Of a stretch of DNA of 64,000 nucleotides, positions 1 through 8,371 are shown one piece after another (position 1 is the first letter of the stretch; the number at the start of each line of letters is the position of its first letter). The DNA lies in contig JAJZTH010000003.1 in assembly GCA_021849075.1 (NCBI GenBank), forward strand, positions 124,001 to 188,000, in the 5' to 3' direction. The notes under the pieces were generated by a model, which had not been told where the DNA came from, did not search any database, and saw only the letters and a program-made list of their open reading frames with translations. The DNA comes from Pseudomonadota bacterium (GTDB taxonomy: Bacteria > Pseudomonadota > Alphaproteobacteria > Sphingomonadales > Sphingomonadaceae). A program made the translations under genes and the position numbers.

Positions 1-1
1 G

Positions 2-172
2 AGCCGCGTCGCCATCGGTACGGCGGTGGTCGGCGGCATGACGACGGCGACCCTGCTCGCCATCTTCTATGTGCCGCTCTTCTTCCTCACCATCGCCCGC
101 CTGTTCGGCAGCGACAAGACCAGGGATGCGCCCCCCCCCGCCGCCGCGCCGGACGCAGGAGTCCCGGCATGA
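2..172 (+). CDS. RND multidrug efflux pump inner-membrane subunit, C-terminal end (partial)
   Basis: Only the last 56 codons are in the window. They read as the final transmembrane helix of an AcrB/MexB-type RND transporter: a hydrophobic run containing [18 protein letters not shown], a very typical RND C-terminus, then a short Ala/Pro-rich cytoplasmic tail. RND pumps export drugs or solvents across the whole envelope, driven by the proton gradient. The stop codon overlaps the start of the outer-membrane channel gene, so the two are co-translated as one efflux operon. The membrane fusion protein gene is probably further upstream. Subfamily and substrate cannot be told from this fragment. Confidence 0.85.
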   Translation, partial: SRVAIGTAVVGGMTTATLLAIFYVPLFFLTIARLFGSDKTRDAPPPAAAPDAGVPA

Positions 173-1533
173 TGCGCATCCTCCTTCCGCTGGGCGGCGC
201 GCTGTTGCTGGCCGGGTGCAACATGGCGCCCGATTATGTGCGGCCCGCCCCGCCCGTGCCCGCCGCGCTGCCGACCGGCGACGCCTATACCGCCCGGTCG
301 GAAGGCGCGGCAGGGCTGCCCTGGACGCAGCTGGTGCAGGACGCCAAGCTCAAGACAGTAATCGAGCGGGCGCTGGCCAATAATCGCGACCTGCGCGCGG
401 CCATCGCCAACGTCCAGTCGGCCCGGGCGCAATATAAGGTGCAGCGGGCGGCGCAGCTGCCGACGCTGACCGCCGACGCCGCGGCCAGCTTTGCCCGGCA
501 GAATGACGCGCGGCAGAATAATTACAGCGCCGATCTGGGCTTCAGCGCGTTCGAGATCGATTTGTTCGGCCGGGTGCGCAACCTGACCCAGTCCGCGCTC
601 GAATCCTATCTGGCGACGGAGGAAGGGGCGCGGTCCACGCGGATCACGCTGATCGCGGAAACCGCGACCGCCTATGCCACGCTGGCGGCGGATCAGGAAT
701 TGCTGGCCCTGTCACGCCAGACGCAGGCGAGCGCGCAGCGCACGCTGGACCTGACCCGGTCGCTGAACGCCGCTGGCCTCGCCGGCAAGCTGGACGTGCA
801 TCAGGCGCAGACAGTGGTGGAGCAGGCCGCGTCGGATGTCGCCGCCAATGTCACGCAGGTCGCGCAGGACCGCAATGCGATCGACCTGCTGGTCGGCGCT
901 CCAGTCGAGGAGGCGCTGCTGCCCGGATCGCTCGACAGCCTGATCGCGGGCGTCGCCAAGGTGCCGGCCGGCCTGTCGTCCGACATATTGCTGCAACGCC
1001 CCGATGTGTTGCAGGCCGAACATCAGCTCAAGGCCGCCAATGCCGATATCGGCGCGGCGCGGGCGGCGATGTTCCCGCGGATCAGCCTGACGTCGGCGAT
1101 CGGGGTGGCGAGTTCTGCCTTGTCTTCGCTGTTCACCGGCGACGCCTTCAGCTGGTCGGCCAGCCCGTCCGCCAGCCTGCCGATATTCGGCGGGCCGAAC
1201 CGGGGCAATCTGGATTATAGCAAGGCGCAGCGCGACCTGTATGTCGCCCAATATGAACGGGCGATCCAGACCGCTTTCCGGGAAGTGTCCGATGGTCTGG
1301 CCCGCGACGGGACGATCGATGCGCAGCAGGCCGCGCAGCGGCGGCTGGTGACGGCGAACAGCCTCGCCTATGATCTGTCCGACCAGCGCTATCGGGCGGG
1401 GATCGACACCTTCCTCAATGCCCTGACCAGCCAGCGCAGCCTGTACAGCGCGCGCCAGTCGGCGATCGCGACGGATCTGGCGCTGATCAGCAACCGCATC
1501 CTGCTGTATCGGGTGATCGGCGCGGATCAGTAA
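169..1533 (+). CDS. Efflux outer-membrane channel lipoprotein (OprM/NodT family)
   Basis: Outer-membrane factor that completes the tripartite RND pump whose inner-membrane subunit ends just upstream. The 454-residue product is normal length for the NodT/OprM family. It opens with a lipoprotein signal ending in LLLAGC (lipidated Cys at about residue 17), followed by a MAPDYVRP stretch typical of the family. Two duplicated helical/beta repeats follow; the second contains [27 protein letters not shown], a well-conserved OEP signature. The start overlaps the upstream stop (ATGA); a second ATG follows immediately at 172 and could be the true start. Substrate unknown. Confidence 0.93.
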   Translation: MMRILLPLGGALLLAGCNMAPDYVRPAPPVPAALPTGDAYTARSEGAAGLPWTQLVQDAKLKTVIERALANNRDLRAAIANVQSARAQYKVQRAAQLPTLTADAAASFARQNDARQNNYSADLGFSAFEIDLFGRVRNLTQSALESYLATEEGARSTRITLIAETATAYATLAADQELLALSRQTQASAQRTLDLTRSLNAAGLAGKLDVHQAQTVVEQAASDVAANVTQVAQDRNAIDLLVGAPVEEALLPGSLDSLIAGVAKVPAGLSSDILLQRPDVLQAEHQLKAANADIGAARAAMFPRISLTSAIGVASSALSSLFTGDAFSWSASPSASLPIFGGPNRGNLDYSKAQRDLYVAQYERAIQTAFREVSDGLARDGTIDAQQAAQRRLVTANSLAYDLSDQRYRAGIDTFLNALTSQRSLYSARQSAIATDLALISNRILLYRVIGADQ

Positions 1534-1641
1534 CGCCCGGCTCCGTACCGGATCGTATCATTTCACGCGGGCCTGCTTCCTTCTCTTCTCTGCGCCATGG
1601 CTTGTGATATGCTGGGCGCAGAAAAAAATGCGGAGAGGACC

Positions 1642-1794
1642 ATGCTGCTTCTGGCACGGTGTCTGGACTGGATCTGTCGGGCTTTTGCGTCTGGCGCGCA
1701 GGATGAGATGCGCCTCAATCAACTGATTTGTCCGCTGGCGGCGCACCGCCATCAGCTGAGCCGGCAAAGCGATGGTGCAACGCACCATCGCTGA
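1642..1794 (+). CDS. Possible small protein, 50 residues, unknown
   Basis: A short reading frame beginning MLLLARCLDWICRAF and ending in a polar His/Arg-rich tail. Its only support is a good ribosome binding site, GGAGAGG at 1632-1638, five bases before the ATG. No family is recognised. The N-terminal half is amphipathic to hydrophobic and contains two Cys. It sits alone in the gap between the efflux operon and a convergent MFS gene, upstream of a small RNA gene. Its SD region (GGAGAGGA) is complementary over 8 nt to the anti-SD run of that RNA family. It may be a chance frame. Confidence 0.3.
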   Translation: MLLLARCLDWICRAFASGAQDEMRLNQLICPLAAHRHQLSRQSDGATHHR

Positions 1795-1857
1795 TTGCGA
1801 CATGCGGATGGCTGTTCCGGTCGCAGGCAGCGGCGCGATGCCTTGATTCAGCAGCAC

Positions 1858-1918
1858 AAAAAAAGGGCCGATCCGAAGACCAGCCCGTAAAAGTTTTAGG
1901 AGAGGATGCCTGAAAGGC
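1858..1918 (-). ncRNA. Small RNA, copy 1 of a three-member family
   Basis: About 61 nt, predicted to start at 1918. It has a 5' hairpin (GCCUUUCAGGC), a single-stranded run AUCCUCUCCUAAAA complementary to Shine-Dalgarno sequences, and an intrinsic terminator. The terminator is a 9-bp stem (1865-1886) closed by a UUCG tetraloop and followed by seven U. Copies at 20113-20174 and 27169-27226 keep the 5' part almost unchanged while the terminator stems differ in sequence but not in form, which argues for an RNA rather than a DNA repeat. It lies just downstream of the MFS gene on the same strand. No match to a named family is claimed. Confidence 0.72.
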
Positions 1919-1924
1919 AGGTTC

Positions 1925-1991
1925 CTTTTGCCTTGGGCGCATCCTTGCTGCAAGTGCGAAACATATTTTTGCGGTTGCAAAATGTGCATCC
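1925..1991 (-). promoter_or_regulatory. Promoter and upstream dyad of small RNA copy 1
   Basis: Read on the minus strand: dyad GGATGC-N7-GCAACC (1973-1991), 19 bp, then TTGCAG (1948-1953) as the -35-like box, 17 bp, then CAAAAG (1925-1930) as the -10-like box. The predicted start is 7 nt further, at the first G of the 5' hairpin. All spacings are identical in the other two copies. The dyad centre falls near -64, a normal place for an activator. The dyad is less perfect here than in copies 2 and 3. Confidence 0.6.
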
Positions 1992-2088
1992 GTAGCGACA
2001 TGCAACGCTTTCCGTAGCGTCAACCATGACCGCCGCCACGACGCGGACGTTCAAATATTGCCGGTTTTTTTTCGAATCACCTCTTGAA

Positions 2089-3561
2089 TCAGGCCCTGAT
2101 TCGCAGGGAAGCGAGCGCGGCGACGATCAGGGTCGCGGCGGCGAAGGCCATGGTCCAGATCGGATCGCCGGGGAAGAACGCCTTCATGATCGATCCCATC
2201 GCGGTCGCCACCAGCAATTGCGGGACGACCACGAAGATGTTGAACAGGCCCATATAGACGCCGATCTTGGCGGCGGGCAGGCTGGACGCCAGCATCGCAT
2301 AGGGCATGGCGAGGATGGAGGCCCAGGCGATGCCGATGCCGACTTCGCTGAGCAACAGCCAATGCGGATCGCGCAGGAACAGGAAGCTGGCGAAGCCCGC
2401 CGCGCCAGCCGCAAGGCACAGGGCATGGGTGCGCGCCTGCCCCAGGCGCCGGGCGATCCAGGGCAGCAGGGTCAGCGCTGCAACCGCCGCCACGCCATTA
2501 TAGACCGAAAAGAGCACGCCCACCCAATTGCCCCCGGCCTGATAGGCGGCGCTGGCCGGATCGGCCGATCCGAACATATATTGGGCGACGACCGGGGTGG
2601 TGTGAATCCACATGATGAACAGCGCCGACCAGCTGAAAAACTGGATGACGGCCAGCCGCCGCATGATCGGCGGCATGCCCGCCACATCGCCGACGATATG
2701 GGCCAGCATCGTGTCCGCCCGCCCGGCCCGCGCCAGCAGGATCGCCGCCAGGCTGGCGAGGCCATAGCCCGCCAGCAGCGCGCCCAGCAGATAGACTTCC
2801 TTTTCCATCGCCATATGATCGACCAGCAGGGCAATGACCGCGCCTGCCCCCATCCACGCAAAGCAGGGCAGGATCGAGCGCCCCGCAAGATCGGGCGCGA
2901 CGATCGCGTCATTCCCGCCGTCGAAGGCGCGCATTTGCGCCGGCGTATATTCGCGCGTCGTCAGCACCGTCCACAGCACGGCGGCCAGCAGCGCCGCGCC
3001 GCCCGCCCAGAAGCTGTAGCGGACCGTGTCCGGCACCCTGCCCGCCGGCGCGACATTGGCCACGCCCAGATGGTCGAGCAGATAGGGGAAAAGCGACCCC
3101 ACCACCGCGCCCGCGCCGATGAAGGCGGTCTGCACCGCATAGCCGACGACATGCTGATCCTTGCGCAGCATGTCGCCGACAAAGGCGCGGAACGGCTCCA
3201 TCGAGATATTGAGGCTGGCGTCGAGCATCCAGAGCAGCAGCGCCGCCATCAGCAGCGCGTCGCTGCCCGGCATGGCGACTAGCGCGATTCCCGCGAATAT
3301 CGCGCCGAGCAGGAAATAGGGCCGCCGCCGGCCCAGCCGCCCCAACCATGTCCGGTCGGACAGGTGGCCGATCACCGGCTGAACCAGCAGCCCGGTCAAC
3401 GGCGCGGCGATCCACAGCGCGGACAGATCATCGATGCCGGAGCCGAGCGACTGGAAGACGCGGCTCATATTGGCGTTCTGCAACGCGAAGCCGATCTGGA
3501 TGCCGAAGAAACCGAAGCTGATATTCCATAGCCCGGCAAAGCCCTGACGCGGCTTTTCCAT
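2089..3561 (-). CDS. MFS transporter, sugar/glucoside-type (SLC45/GPH-like)
   Basis: A 490-residue, 12-helix inner-membrane transporter. The opening (FAGLWNISFGFFGIQIGFALQNANMSRVFQSLG), the loop LVQPVIGHLSDRTWLGRLGRRRPYFLLGA and a second-half motif near GVLFSVYNGVAAVAAL resemble the SLC45/plant sucrose-symporter-like bacterial MFS group that serves di- and oligosaccharide use in sphingomonads and Bacteroidetes. The inner ATG at 3561 is chosen because AGGAGG lies 7 nt before it; the ATG 15 bp upstream has no such site. No glycosidase neighbours are present, so the substrate is open. A small RNA gene follows on the same strand. Confidence 0.82.
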   Translation of the reverse strand: MEKPRQGFAGLWNISFGFFGIQIGFALQNANMSRVFQSLGSGIDDLSALWIAAPLTGLLVQPVIGHLSDRTWLGRLGRRRPYFLLGAIFAGIALVAMPGSDALLMAALLLWMLDASLNISMEPFRAFVGDMLRKDQHVVGYAVQTAFIGAGAVVGSLFPYLLDHLGVANVAPAGRVPDTVRYSFWAGGAALLAAVLWTVLTTREYTPAQMRAFDGGNDAIVAPDLAGRSILPCFAWMGAGAVIALLVDHMAMEKEVYLLGALLAGYGLASLAAILLARAGRADTMLAHIVGDVAGMPPIMRRLAVIQFFSWSALFIMWIHTTPVVAQYMFGSADPASAAYQAGGNWVGVLFSVYNGVAAVAALTLLPWIARRLGQARTHALCLAAGAAGFASFLFLRDPHWLLLSEVGIGIAWASILAMPYAMLASSLPAAKIGVYMGLFNIFVVVPQLLVATAMGSIMKAFFPGDPIWTMAFAAATLIVAALASLRIRA

Positions 3562-3747
3562 GCCTTTCCTCCTCATCGCGCGACCGGCCTGCCGCCCGCC
3601 TGCGCCCTGTCGCCAGCGCTGGCATGGGGCGCTGCGCGGAGCAAGTCACGCATACGAATACATTGGGCGGCTACGCGCCCGATCGATCGCAGAAAGGAGA
3701 AGAATGCGGGACCGGGAGGGCCGGCGCAGCCGGCGCCCCCCGATCGA

Positions 3748-4557
3748 TCAGAAGGGCAGCCAGTTCCGCTTTTCGGTGAACTTCATATAGCCCGCGTTAA
3801 CGCCCAGCCGATAGCCCACGCCCAGCCGGATCGGGATCAGCACCACATTGCCCCAGCGCAGATAGCTGGCGGTGAAGCCCCCCACCAGATAGGCGGTGCC
3901 TTCGGCCGCGGGGAAGCGGTGATAGAGATCCTGCGTGTCGTAGAGATTATAGACGAGGACGAAGGTGTTGGCCGCATTGCCGCCGACGTCGAAGCCGATC
4001 GACGGGCCGGTCCAATAGACTTCGCGCTTGCCCTCAATCTTGTGGTTGAGCGTGCCCGAGCCATAGCGCAGCCCGACGACGAAGGCGCCCGACGCTTCGC
4101 GCCCGGCGATATAGGCGTTGGGGCGGCCCTGATCCTTCAGGATTTTTTCGATGATGCCGGCCAGCCCTTCCGCACCCTTGCCGAACACGCCTTCGGCCGC
4201 GCCGATCAGATCATCTTCCTGATAGGATTCGCCCGGCGAAATGGCGGCCGGCGGCGAATTGGGCGTGACGGGCGCACCGGTGGCGGTGGCGCTGCCCGAA
4301 ACGGGCGGCGGCGGGCTGTAGGTCGTCCCACTATCCTGACCGACACTGGTCCCAACACTGGCGTCGACGCCCGGATCGGTGGGCGCGCTGTTGGCCGGTG
4401 GCGGCGGCGCGAGATCGGAATCGATCGCCGTATTGGGATCGATCGTGCGCACCTGCGCCGACGCGGCGAGCGGCGTCAGCGCCATGCCCGTCAGCGCTGC
4501 GGCCAGCGCCGTGACGCGCCCGATGCGGACGCCCATGCGCCCGTTGATGCCGATCAT
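3748..4557 (-). CDS. EipA-family periplasmic envelope-integrity protein (DUF1134)
   Basis: A 269-residue secreted protein: a signal peptide ending near LAASAQ, a low-complexity Pro/Ser/Thr/Gly-rich segment of about 100 residues, then a DUF1134 domain. The domain contains EGLAGIIEKILKDQGRPNAY, YWTGPSIGFDVGGN and the C-terminal YMKFTEKRNWLPF. In Brucella and Caulobacter this family (EipA) is periplasmic and maintains the cell envelope. The start at 4557 follows GGGGAG by 8 nt and gives a proper signal peptide; upstream in-frame ATGs do not. It is monocistronic, facing away from the tRNA-Ser gene. Confidence 0.85.
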   Translation of the reverse strand: MIGINGRMGVRIGRVTALAAALTGMALTPLAASAQVRTIDPNTAIDSDLAPPPPANSAPTDPGVDASVGTSVGQDSGTTYSPPPPVSGSATATGAPVTPNSPPAAISPGESYQEDDLIGAAEGVFGKGAEGLAGIIEKILKDQGRPNAYIAGREASGAFVVGLRYGSGTLNHKIEGKREVYWTGPSIGFDVGGNAANTFVLVYNLYDTQDLYHRFPAAEGTAYLVGGFTASYLRWGNVVLIPIRLGVGYRLGVNAGYMKFTEKRNWLPF

Positions 4558-4785
4558 GCCCGATACTCCCCGAAAACCCGCGCGTAAAATCATCGCGTAT
4601 ATTAACGGGCGCGAAGCTGAAACGACAATGAACGAACGGCCATCCGAGTCGATTCCACGTTGGAATGAATCCGACAATCGTCTGACGATGCAAAATTTCC
4701 GCGCACAGGACCGTTGCCATGCCGCAAAGGCCCCGCTATAGCCCCGCCCAGCCACTGCTCACCTCTCCGGTGGGCAAATTCGTGC

Positions 4786-4877
4786 GGAGACGTGGGTGAG
4801 TGGCTGAAACCAGCGGTTTGCTAAACCGTCGTGGCCTTAAGGGGCCACCGAGGGTTCGAATCCCTCCGTCTCCGCCA
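4786..4877 (+). tRNA. tRNA-Ser (anticodon GCT)
   Basis: A 92-nt class II tRNA. The 7-bp acceptor stem GGAGACG/CGTCTCC is followed by G and an encoded CCA. The anticodon loop TTGCTAA gives GCT and reads AGC/AGU serine codons. A long variable arm (GTGGCC...GGGCCAC) and the T-loop GGTTCGAATCC are present. It stands alone, 18 bp upstream of a phosphatase gene, and could be co-transcribed with it. Confidence 0.97.
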
Positions 4878-4894
4878 ACTTTTCAGGGCATGCC

Positions 4895-5446
4895 ATGATC
4901 CGATCCCGGTTTGGCACCTTTCGCGGGCTTGTGCGGCTCGCCCTTTCCTATCCCCAAATGGCGCTGGGCCGATCGGCCAGCGTCGCGGCCGATCCGGCGA
5001 AGGTCCGGCGGCTGGTTTTCGTGTGTCAGGGCAATATCTGCCGCAGCGCCTTTGCCGATATCGTCGCCCGGCGCGCAGGCGCGAACAGCGCATCCTTCGG
5101 CCTGTCCACCACCACCGGCCGGGCGGCGCATGGCCCCGCCATCGTTGCAGCGCAGAGTCTGGGTCATGACCTGTCGGATCATGTGGCGATCGACCTGCAG
5201 GATTATGTGCCGCAGGATGGCGACCTGCTGCTGGCGATGGAAGTGCGGCAATTGCACCGGCTGGCCGCCGATCCGCGCGTGCGGCACTTGCCGCGCATGC
5301 TGCTGGGGCGCTGGACGCGGCCGATGCTGCCGCATCTGCACGATCCCTACCAACTGGACGACCGCTATATGCTGCGGTGCCTGACCCGTATCGAACGGGC
5401 GGTCGAAGCGCTGGTCAGCGCTTTTCCCCGCGCACGGCCTTCCTGA
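4895..5446 (+). CDS. Low-molecular-weight protein tyrosine phosphatase-family protein
   Basis: A 183-residue protein with a roughly 38-residue N-terminal extension followed by the LMW-PTP core. The P-loop is CQGNICR (Cys44 nucleophile, Arg50; C-X5-R). The candidate general acid is Asp150 in the HDPY motif. Family members dephosphorylate tyrosine kinases that control exopolysaccharide export, or act as arsenate reductase relatives. The neighbouring divergent-in-type genes (ATP-grasp, polysaccharide deacetylase) make a glycan role plausible, but this is inference. Its 3' end overlaps the convergent ATP-grasp gene by 32 bp. Confidence 0.85.
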   Translation: MIRSRFGTFRGLVRLALSYPQMALGRSASVAADPAKVRRLVFVCQGNICRSAFADIVARRAGANSASFGLSTTTGRAAHGPAIVAAQSLGHDLSDHVAIDLQDYVPQDGDLLLAMEVRQLHRLAADPRVRHLPRMLLGRWTRPMLPHLHDPYQLDDRYMLRCLTRIERAVEALVSAFPRARPS

Positions 5447-6629
5447 CGATCTGCGCCATATCGCGCAACCATGGGCGCGGATCGGACCGGCTGAACACAT
5501 AATAGCGGGCGCGCGGATCGAGAAAGTCGAGCAGCCAGGAAGCCAGATCGGCAAGGGGACGCCGCCGGAAGAAGGGATCGCCGATCCGCCCCGGCGCCAG
5601 CAGAATGCGCAACAGGCGCTTGGTTTCGGGCACCATATAGCGCGCGCGCAGAGTGTCACGCGGCGGCGGCGCGGGATCATTCTGCCCCAGCACGGCGCGG
5701 CGATAGGCTTCCCAGGCAAAATGCGCGCCGCAATAGCGCGCCAGCGGCAGGCTGCCCCAGAAACGGCCATTGACCTCCATCAGCCAATAGCGGCCGCTGT
5801 CTGGCTCATGACGATATTCGACCATCGCCTGCCCTTCCCAGCCCAGCGCCTGCAACAGCCGTTCCGATTGATCCATCTGCGCCTGATGCGCGGACGCCGG
5901 TTCGGCGCGGCAATAGGTCGACACGCCACCTTCGGGCGGCCATTCATGCAAGCGGCGATGCTGAAAGCGCAGGGTGGCGCGACCGCCCGCCATATAGAGC
6001 ATCTGGCCCAGCCCGACGCCGGCGCAATATTGCTGAATCAGCGGCCAGCGCCCGATCGGCGCATAGCGATCGAGCAAGGCGAACAGCTGCTGTGGCGTGC
6101 GGATATAGTCGGTCTTGATCCATTCCAGACCGGCCCGTTCCAGAATCGGCTGGATGTCGGGCGGATTGGCCCATTTGGCGACCAGCGGATAAGGCAGGTC
6201 GGCGGCGCGCGCGGCGAAATCCTCACCCGCTTGCGGTTGCCAGGTTTGCGGCGTCAACAAGCCGATCGATTCGGCCGCCTGAAGCGTTTGAAGCTTGTCG
6301 AGCACCTTTGCCAGCGGATCGGCACGCGGCGTCAGGATATGGCATTCGCCGATGCGCGCGGGCAAGGTCGACAGGGCGATCAGGTCGGGTTCGGAAATGG
6401 CCAGCACGGCGCGCGCGCCGGTGCGCGCGATGAGCGCGGGCAGCCAGTCCGCAATGGGACCGGACGGGCGCTGCGACCAGCTGGCGCAATGGCGCGATAC
6501 GATTCCGATCGCGTCAGCATCGCGCGCCACGCCATGCACCGGGACGCCATGCTGGCCCAGTTCGCGCACGACCGTCAGGCCGATGGCATTTTCCAAACCC
6601 AGGACGATCGCGCCGGGAAGAGCGTTCAC
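5415..6629 (-). CDS. ATP-grasp superfamily ligase of unknown substrate
   Basis: A 404-residue protein. The N-terminal Rossmann-like part (ALPGAIVLGLENAIGLTVVRELG) resembles the preATP-grasp fold of carboxylate-amine ligases. The central region has a LPYPLVAKWANPP strand typical of the ATP-grasp lysine strand. Catalytic-core residues appear in MVEYRHEPDSGRYWLMEVNGRFWGSLPLA (the E-x-N metal-binding signature). The start is a GTG at 6629, overlapping the stop of the deacetylase gene (GTGA), so the two are translationally coupled. Such ligases join a carboxylate to an amine; the sphingomonad relatives sit in polysaccharide loci. Substrate not predictable. Confidence 0.75.
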   Translation of the reverse strand: MNALPGAIVLGLENAIGLTVVRELGQHGVPVHGVARDADAIGIVSRHCASWSQRPSGPIADWLPALIARTGARAVLAISEPDLIALSTLPARIGECHILTPRADPLAKVLDKLQTLQAAESIGLLTPQTWQPQAGEDFAARAADLPYPLVAKWANPPDIQPILERAGLEWIKTDYIRTPQQLFALLDRYAPIGRWPLIQQYCAGVGLGQMLYMAGGRATLRFQHRRLHEWPPEGGVSTYCRAEPASAHQAQMDQSERLLQALGWEGQAMVEYRHEPDSGRYWLMEVNGRFWGSLPLARYCGAHFAWEAYRRAVLGQNDPAPPPRDTLRARYMVPETKRLLRILLAPGRIGDPFFRRRPLADLASWLLDFLDPRARYYVFSRSDPRPWLRDMAQIVRKAVRGEKR

Positions 6630-7606
6630 GCAGGAACCAGCCGATGTTCGTAGCGCCAGGTCGCCCATGCCTGCTCCGCCATGCGCAGGCCGGTGCGCAG
6701 CCGGCTGGGCGCAGCGCGGCTCAATAGGCGGGCGGGCCGGTCGGCAAGGTCTTGGGGCAAGTCGTTGAAACCCGCGCCATGGACCTGCGGCAATCGGGCG
6801 GCTTGCCGGCATAGCTGTTCAAAGCGCGCGATCACCGCGCCATTGGGCCGCATGCGATCACGCGAGAGCATTTCGAAACTATGGGTGACAACGACGAAGG
6901 CGTCATGCCCTTCCTGCGCGGCATGGCGGAGGCCGGCCGTCATCTCCGCCGCCGACATGGCGCAAATCTGGGCCGGGCGAAAGCCGCCGGGCCGATCCGC
7001 GATTCCCGACACCGGCAATTCGATCACGCCCAGCCGGCGGATCGCGCCAATCTGTGCGGCGTCCATCGCAATGCCGCATTCCTGGCCGAGATAGGCGGGA
7101 TTGACGCTGCTGTCCCAGGTGACGCCGATAGCCGCGAGCGCCCGCAACGTATCGTCATTGGCGCCGAAATTGCCGGCGCGAAAGGCGGTGATGGGCGGCG
7201 CGCCGGCTTCCTCCAGCAAGGCTTTGGCAAGGCCGAGCAGGATGATCTGATCATCCAAGGTGAAGTCGCCGATGTTGCGGCCCTGCCGCCCGCCGACCGG
7301 CGACTCCTGCGCCGCGGCCAGCCATTCGGTATGGATATGCATCTGCACTTCATGGCCGCGCCCGACGATCGCGCCGACGATGGGCTGAAGGAAGGCTGCG
7401 CCATGCACCAGCGCCGGCAGGGGATCGAGGAAGAAGACCCCCTTCAGCCCATAGCGGTCGAGCAGGTCCATTTGCCAGCCGATGCCGCAGGCGCGCCCCT
7501 GCGCTTCCGCCCAGATGGAGCGGCGCACATTGTCTTCAAGGCCGATTCCCCGCTGATACAGGGAGGAAGACAATTCCGTGTCGACGGTGATGAGCAGCGC
7601 GGTCAT
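6626..7606 (-). CDS. Polysaccharide deacetylase-family protein (NodB-like)
   Basis: A 326-residue protein with a NodB-like (beta/alpha)7 architecture. It has TVDTE near residue 7 (catalytic/metal Asp9), an HIHTEW motif (His90, His92) on a metal-binding strand, FRAGNFGANDDTLRAL (motif 3 Arg), and VVVTHSFEML near the C-terminal third. It probably removes acyl groups from a glycan, or is a related amidohydrolase. No signal peptide is visible, so it is likely cytoplasmic, as in biosynthetic loci. It is co-transcribed with, and overlaps, the downstream ATP-grasp gene; a phosphatase gene converges on the pair. Confidence 0.75.
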   Translation of the reverse strand: MTALLITVDTELSSSLYQRGIGLEDNVRRSIWAEAQGRACGIGWQMDLLDRYGLKGVFFLDPLPALVHGAAFLQPIVGAIVGRGHEVQMHIHTEWLAAAQESPVGGRQGRNIGDFTLDDQIILLGLAKALLEEAGAPPITAFRAGNFGANDDTLRALAAIGVTWDSSVNPAYLGQECGIAMDAAQIGAIRRLGVIELPVSGIADRPGGFRPAQICAMSAAEMTAGLRHAAQEGHDAFVVVTHSFEMLSRDRMRPNGAVIARFEQLCRQAARLPQVHGAGFNDLPQDLADRPARLLSRAAPSRLRTGLRMAEQAWATWRYEHRLVPA

Positions 7607-7759
7607 GCAGCGATCCGGTCAGGGGCGAGAAGCCTGATTAGGCACCATGGGTTAAGGAGCCGTATTATGTCCCCTGAATGTCCGGCTCGACACATATTGG
7701 AAAGACGGCGACCCATCGTCAATCCGTCATCGCTGTTTTTGACGACGCGCGCCGCGCCG

Positions 7760-8254
7760 TCACTGGATCAACGAAAATTCGCCATAATTGCCCTGGAAGA
7801 ACAGCAAGGGCCGATCCGGCCGCTCCACTTCCAGCGCAACCACCCGGCCAAGCGCGATGAAATGATCGCCCGCTTCATGGACGGCGTCGAGCGTGCAATC
7901 GATCCACGCGACGACATTGTCGAGGATCGGCGATCCATTGGCGGATACCCGGTGGGACACGCCGGCAAATTTATCCGGTCCGGGACCGGCAAGCTGGCGG
8001 CAGAGCGGCTGCTGGTCACTGGCGAGGACATTGACGCAGAATTTGCCGACCGCCTGAAGACGCGGCCAGCTGCTCGAACTTTTGGCCGGGAAGAAAGCGA
8101 CCAGCGGCGGATCGAGCGAGACCGAGGTGAAGGAGCCGACGACCATGCCGATCGGCGCGCCATCCGCCTCTACCGCGGTGATGACACATACGCCGGTCGG
8201 ATAATGGCCAAGGACGCGCCGGAAGGTCGCGTTGTCGAAACTGGTGACGCTCAT
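7760..8254 (-). CDS. Flavin reductase-like domain protein
   Basis: A 164-residue single-domain protein of the flavin reductase (HpaC/RutF-like) family: the N-terminus FRRVLGHYPTGVCVITAV, then GMVVGSFTSVSLDPPLVAFFPAKSSSSWP (FMN binding), and FCVNVLASDQQ. Such enzymes supply reduced flavin to two-component monooxygenases, or are oxidoreductases in their own right. No monooxygenase gene is adjacent, so the partner is unknown. A GGGAG element lies 10 nt before the ATG. It reads away from the malic enzyme gene on the same strand. Confidence 0.85.
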   Translation of the reverse strand: MSVTSFDNATFRRVLGHYPTGVCVITAVEADGAPIGMVVGSFTSVSLDPPLVAFFPAKSSSSWPRLQAVGKFCVNVLASDQQPLCRQLAGPGPDKFAGVSHRVSANGSPILDNVVAWIDCTLDAVHEAGDHFIALGRVVALEVERPDRPLLFFQGNYGEFSLIQ

Positions 8255-8371
8255 GCCCGATTGCTCCCGAAAGGCTTCATTCGCCCTGCCCTGCGACGCC
8301 GGTCATGACGGTTGCAAGTGAAAAAGCGCGCCGCACCGACGAGAAAAACTCAGCGATGGGCGCGTCTTGTT

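Noticed and set aside
4650-4672. ATTCCACGTTGGAAT palindrome upstream of EipA, resembling parS
   Set aside because: The core is CACGTTGG rather than CACGTG, and it is far from the other sites; it fits chance or an unrelated operator.
4786-4877. tRNA-Ser considered as an integration site for a genomic island
   Set aside because: No direct repeat of the tRNA 3' end, no integrase gene, and flanking genes are ordinary sphingomonad chromosomal genes.
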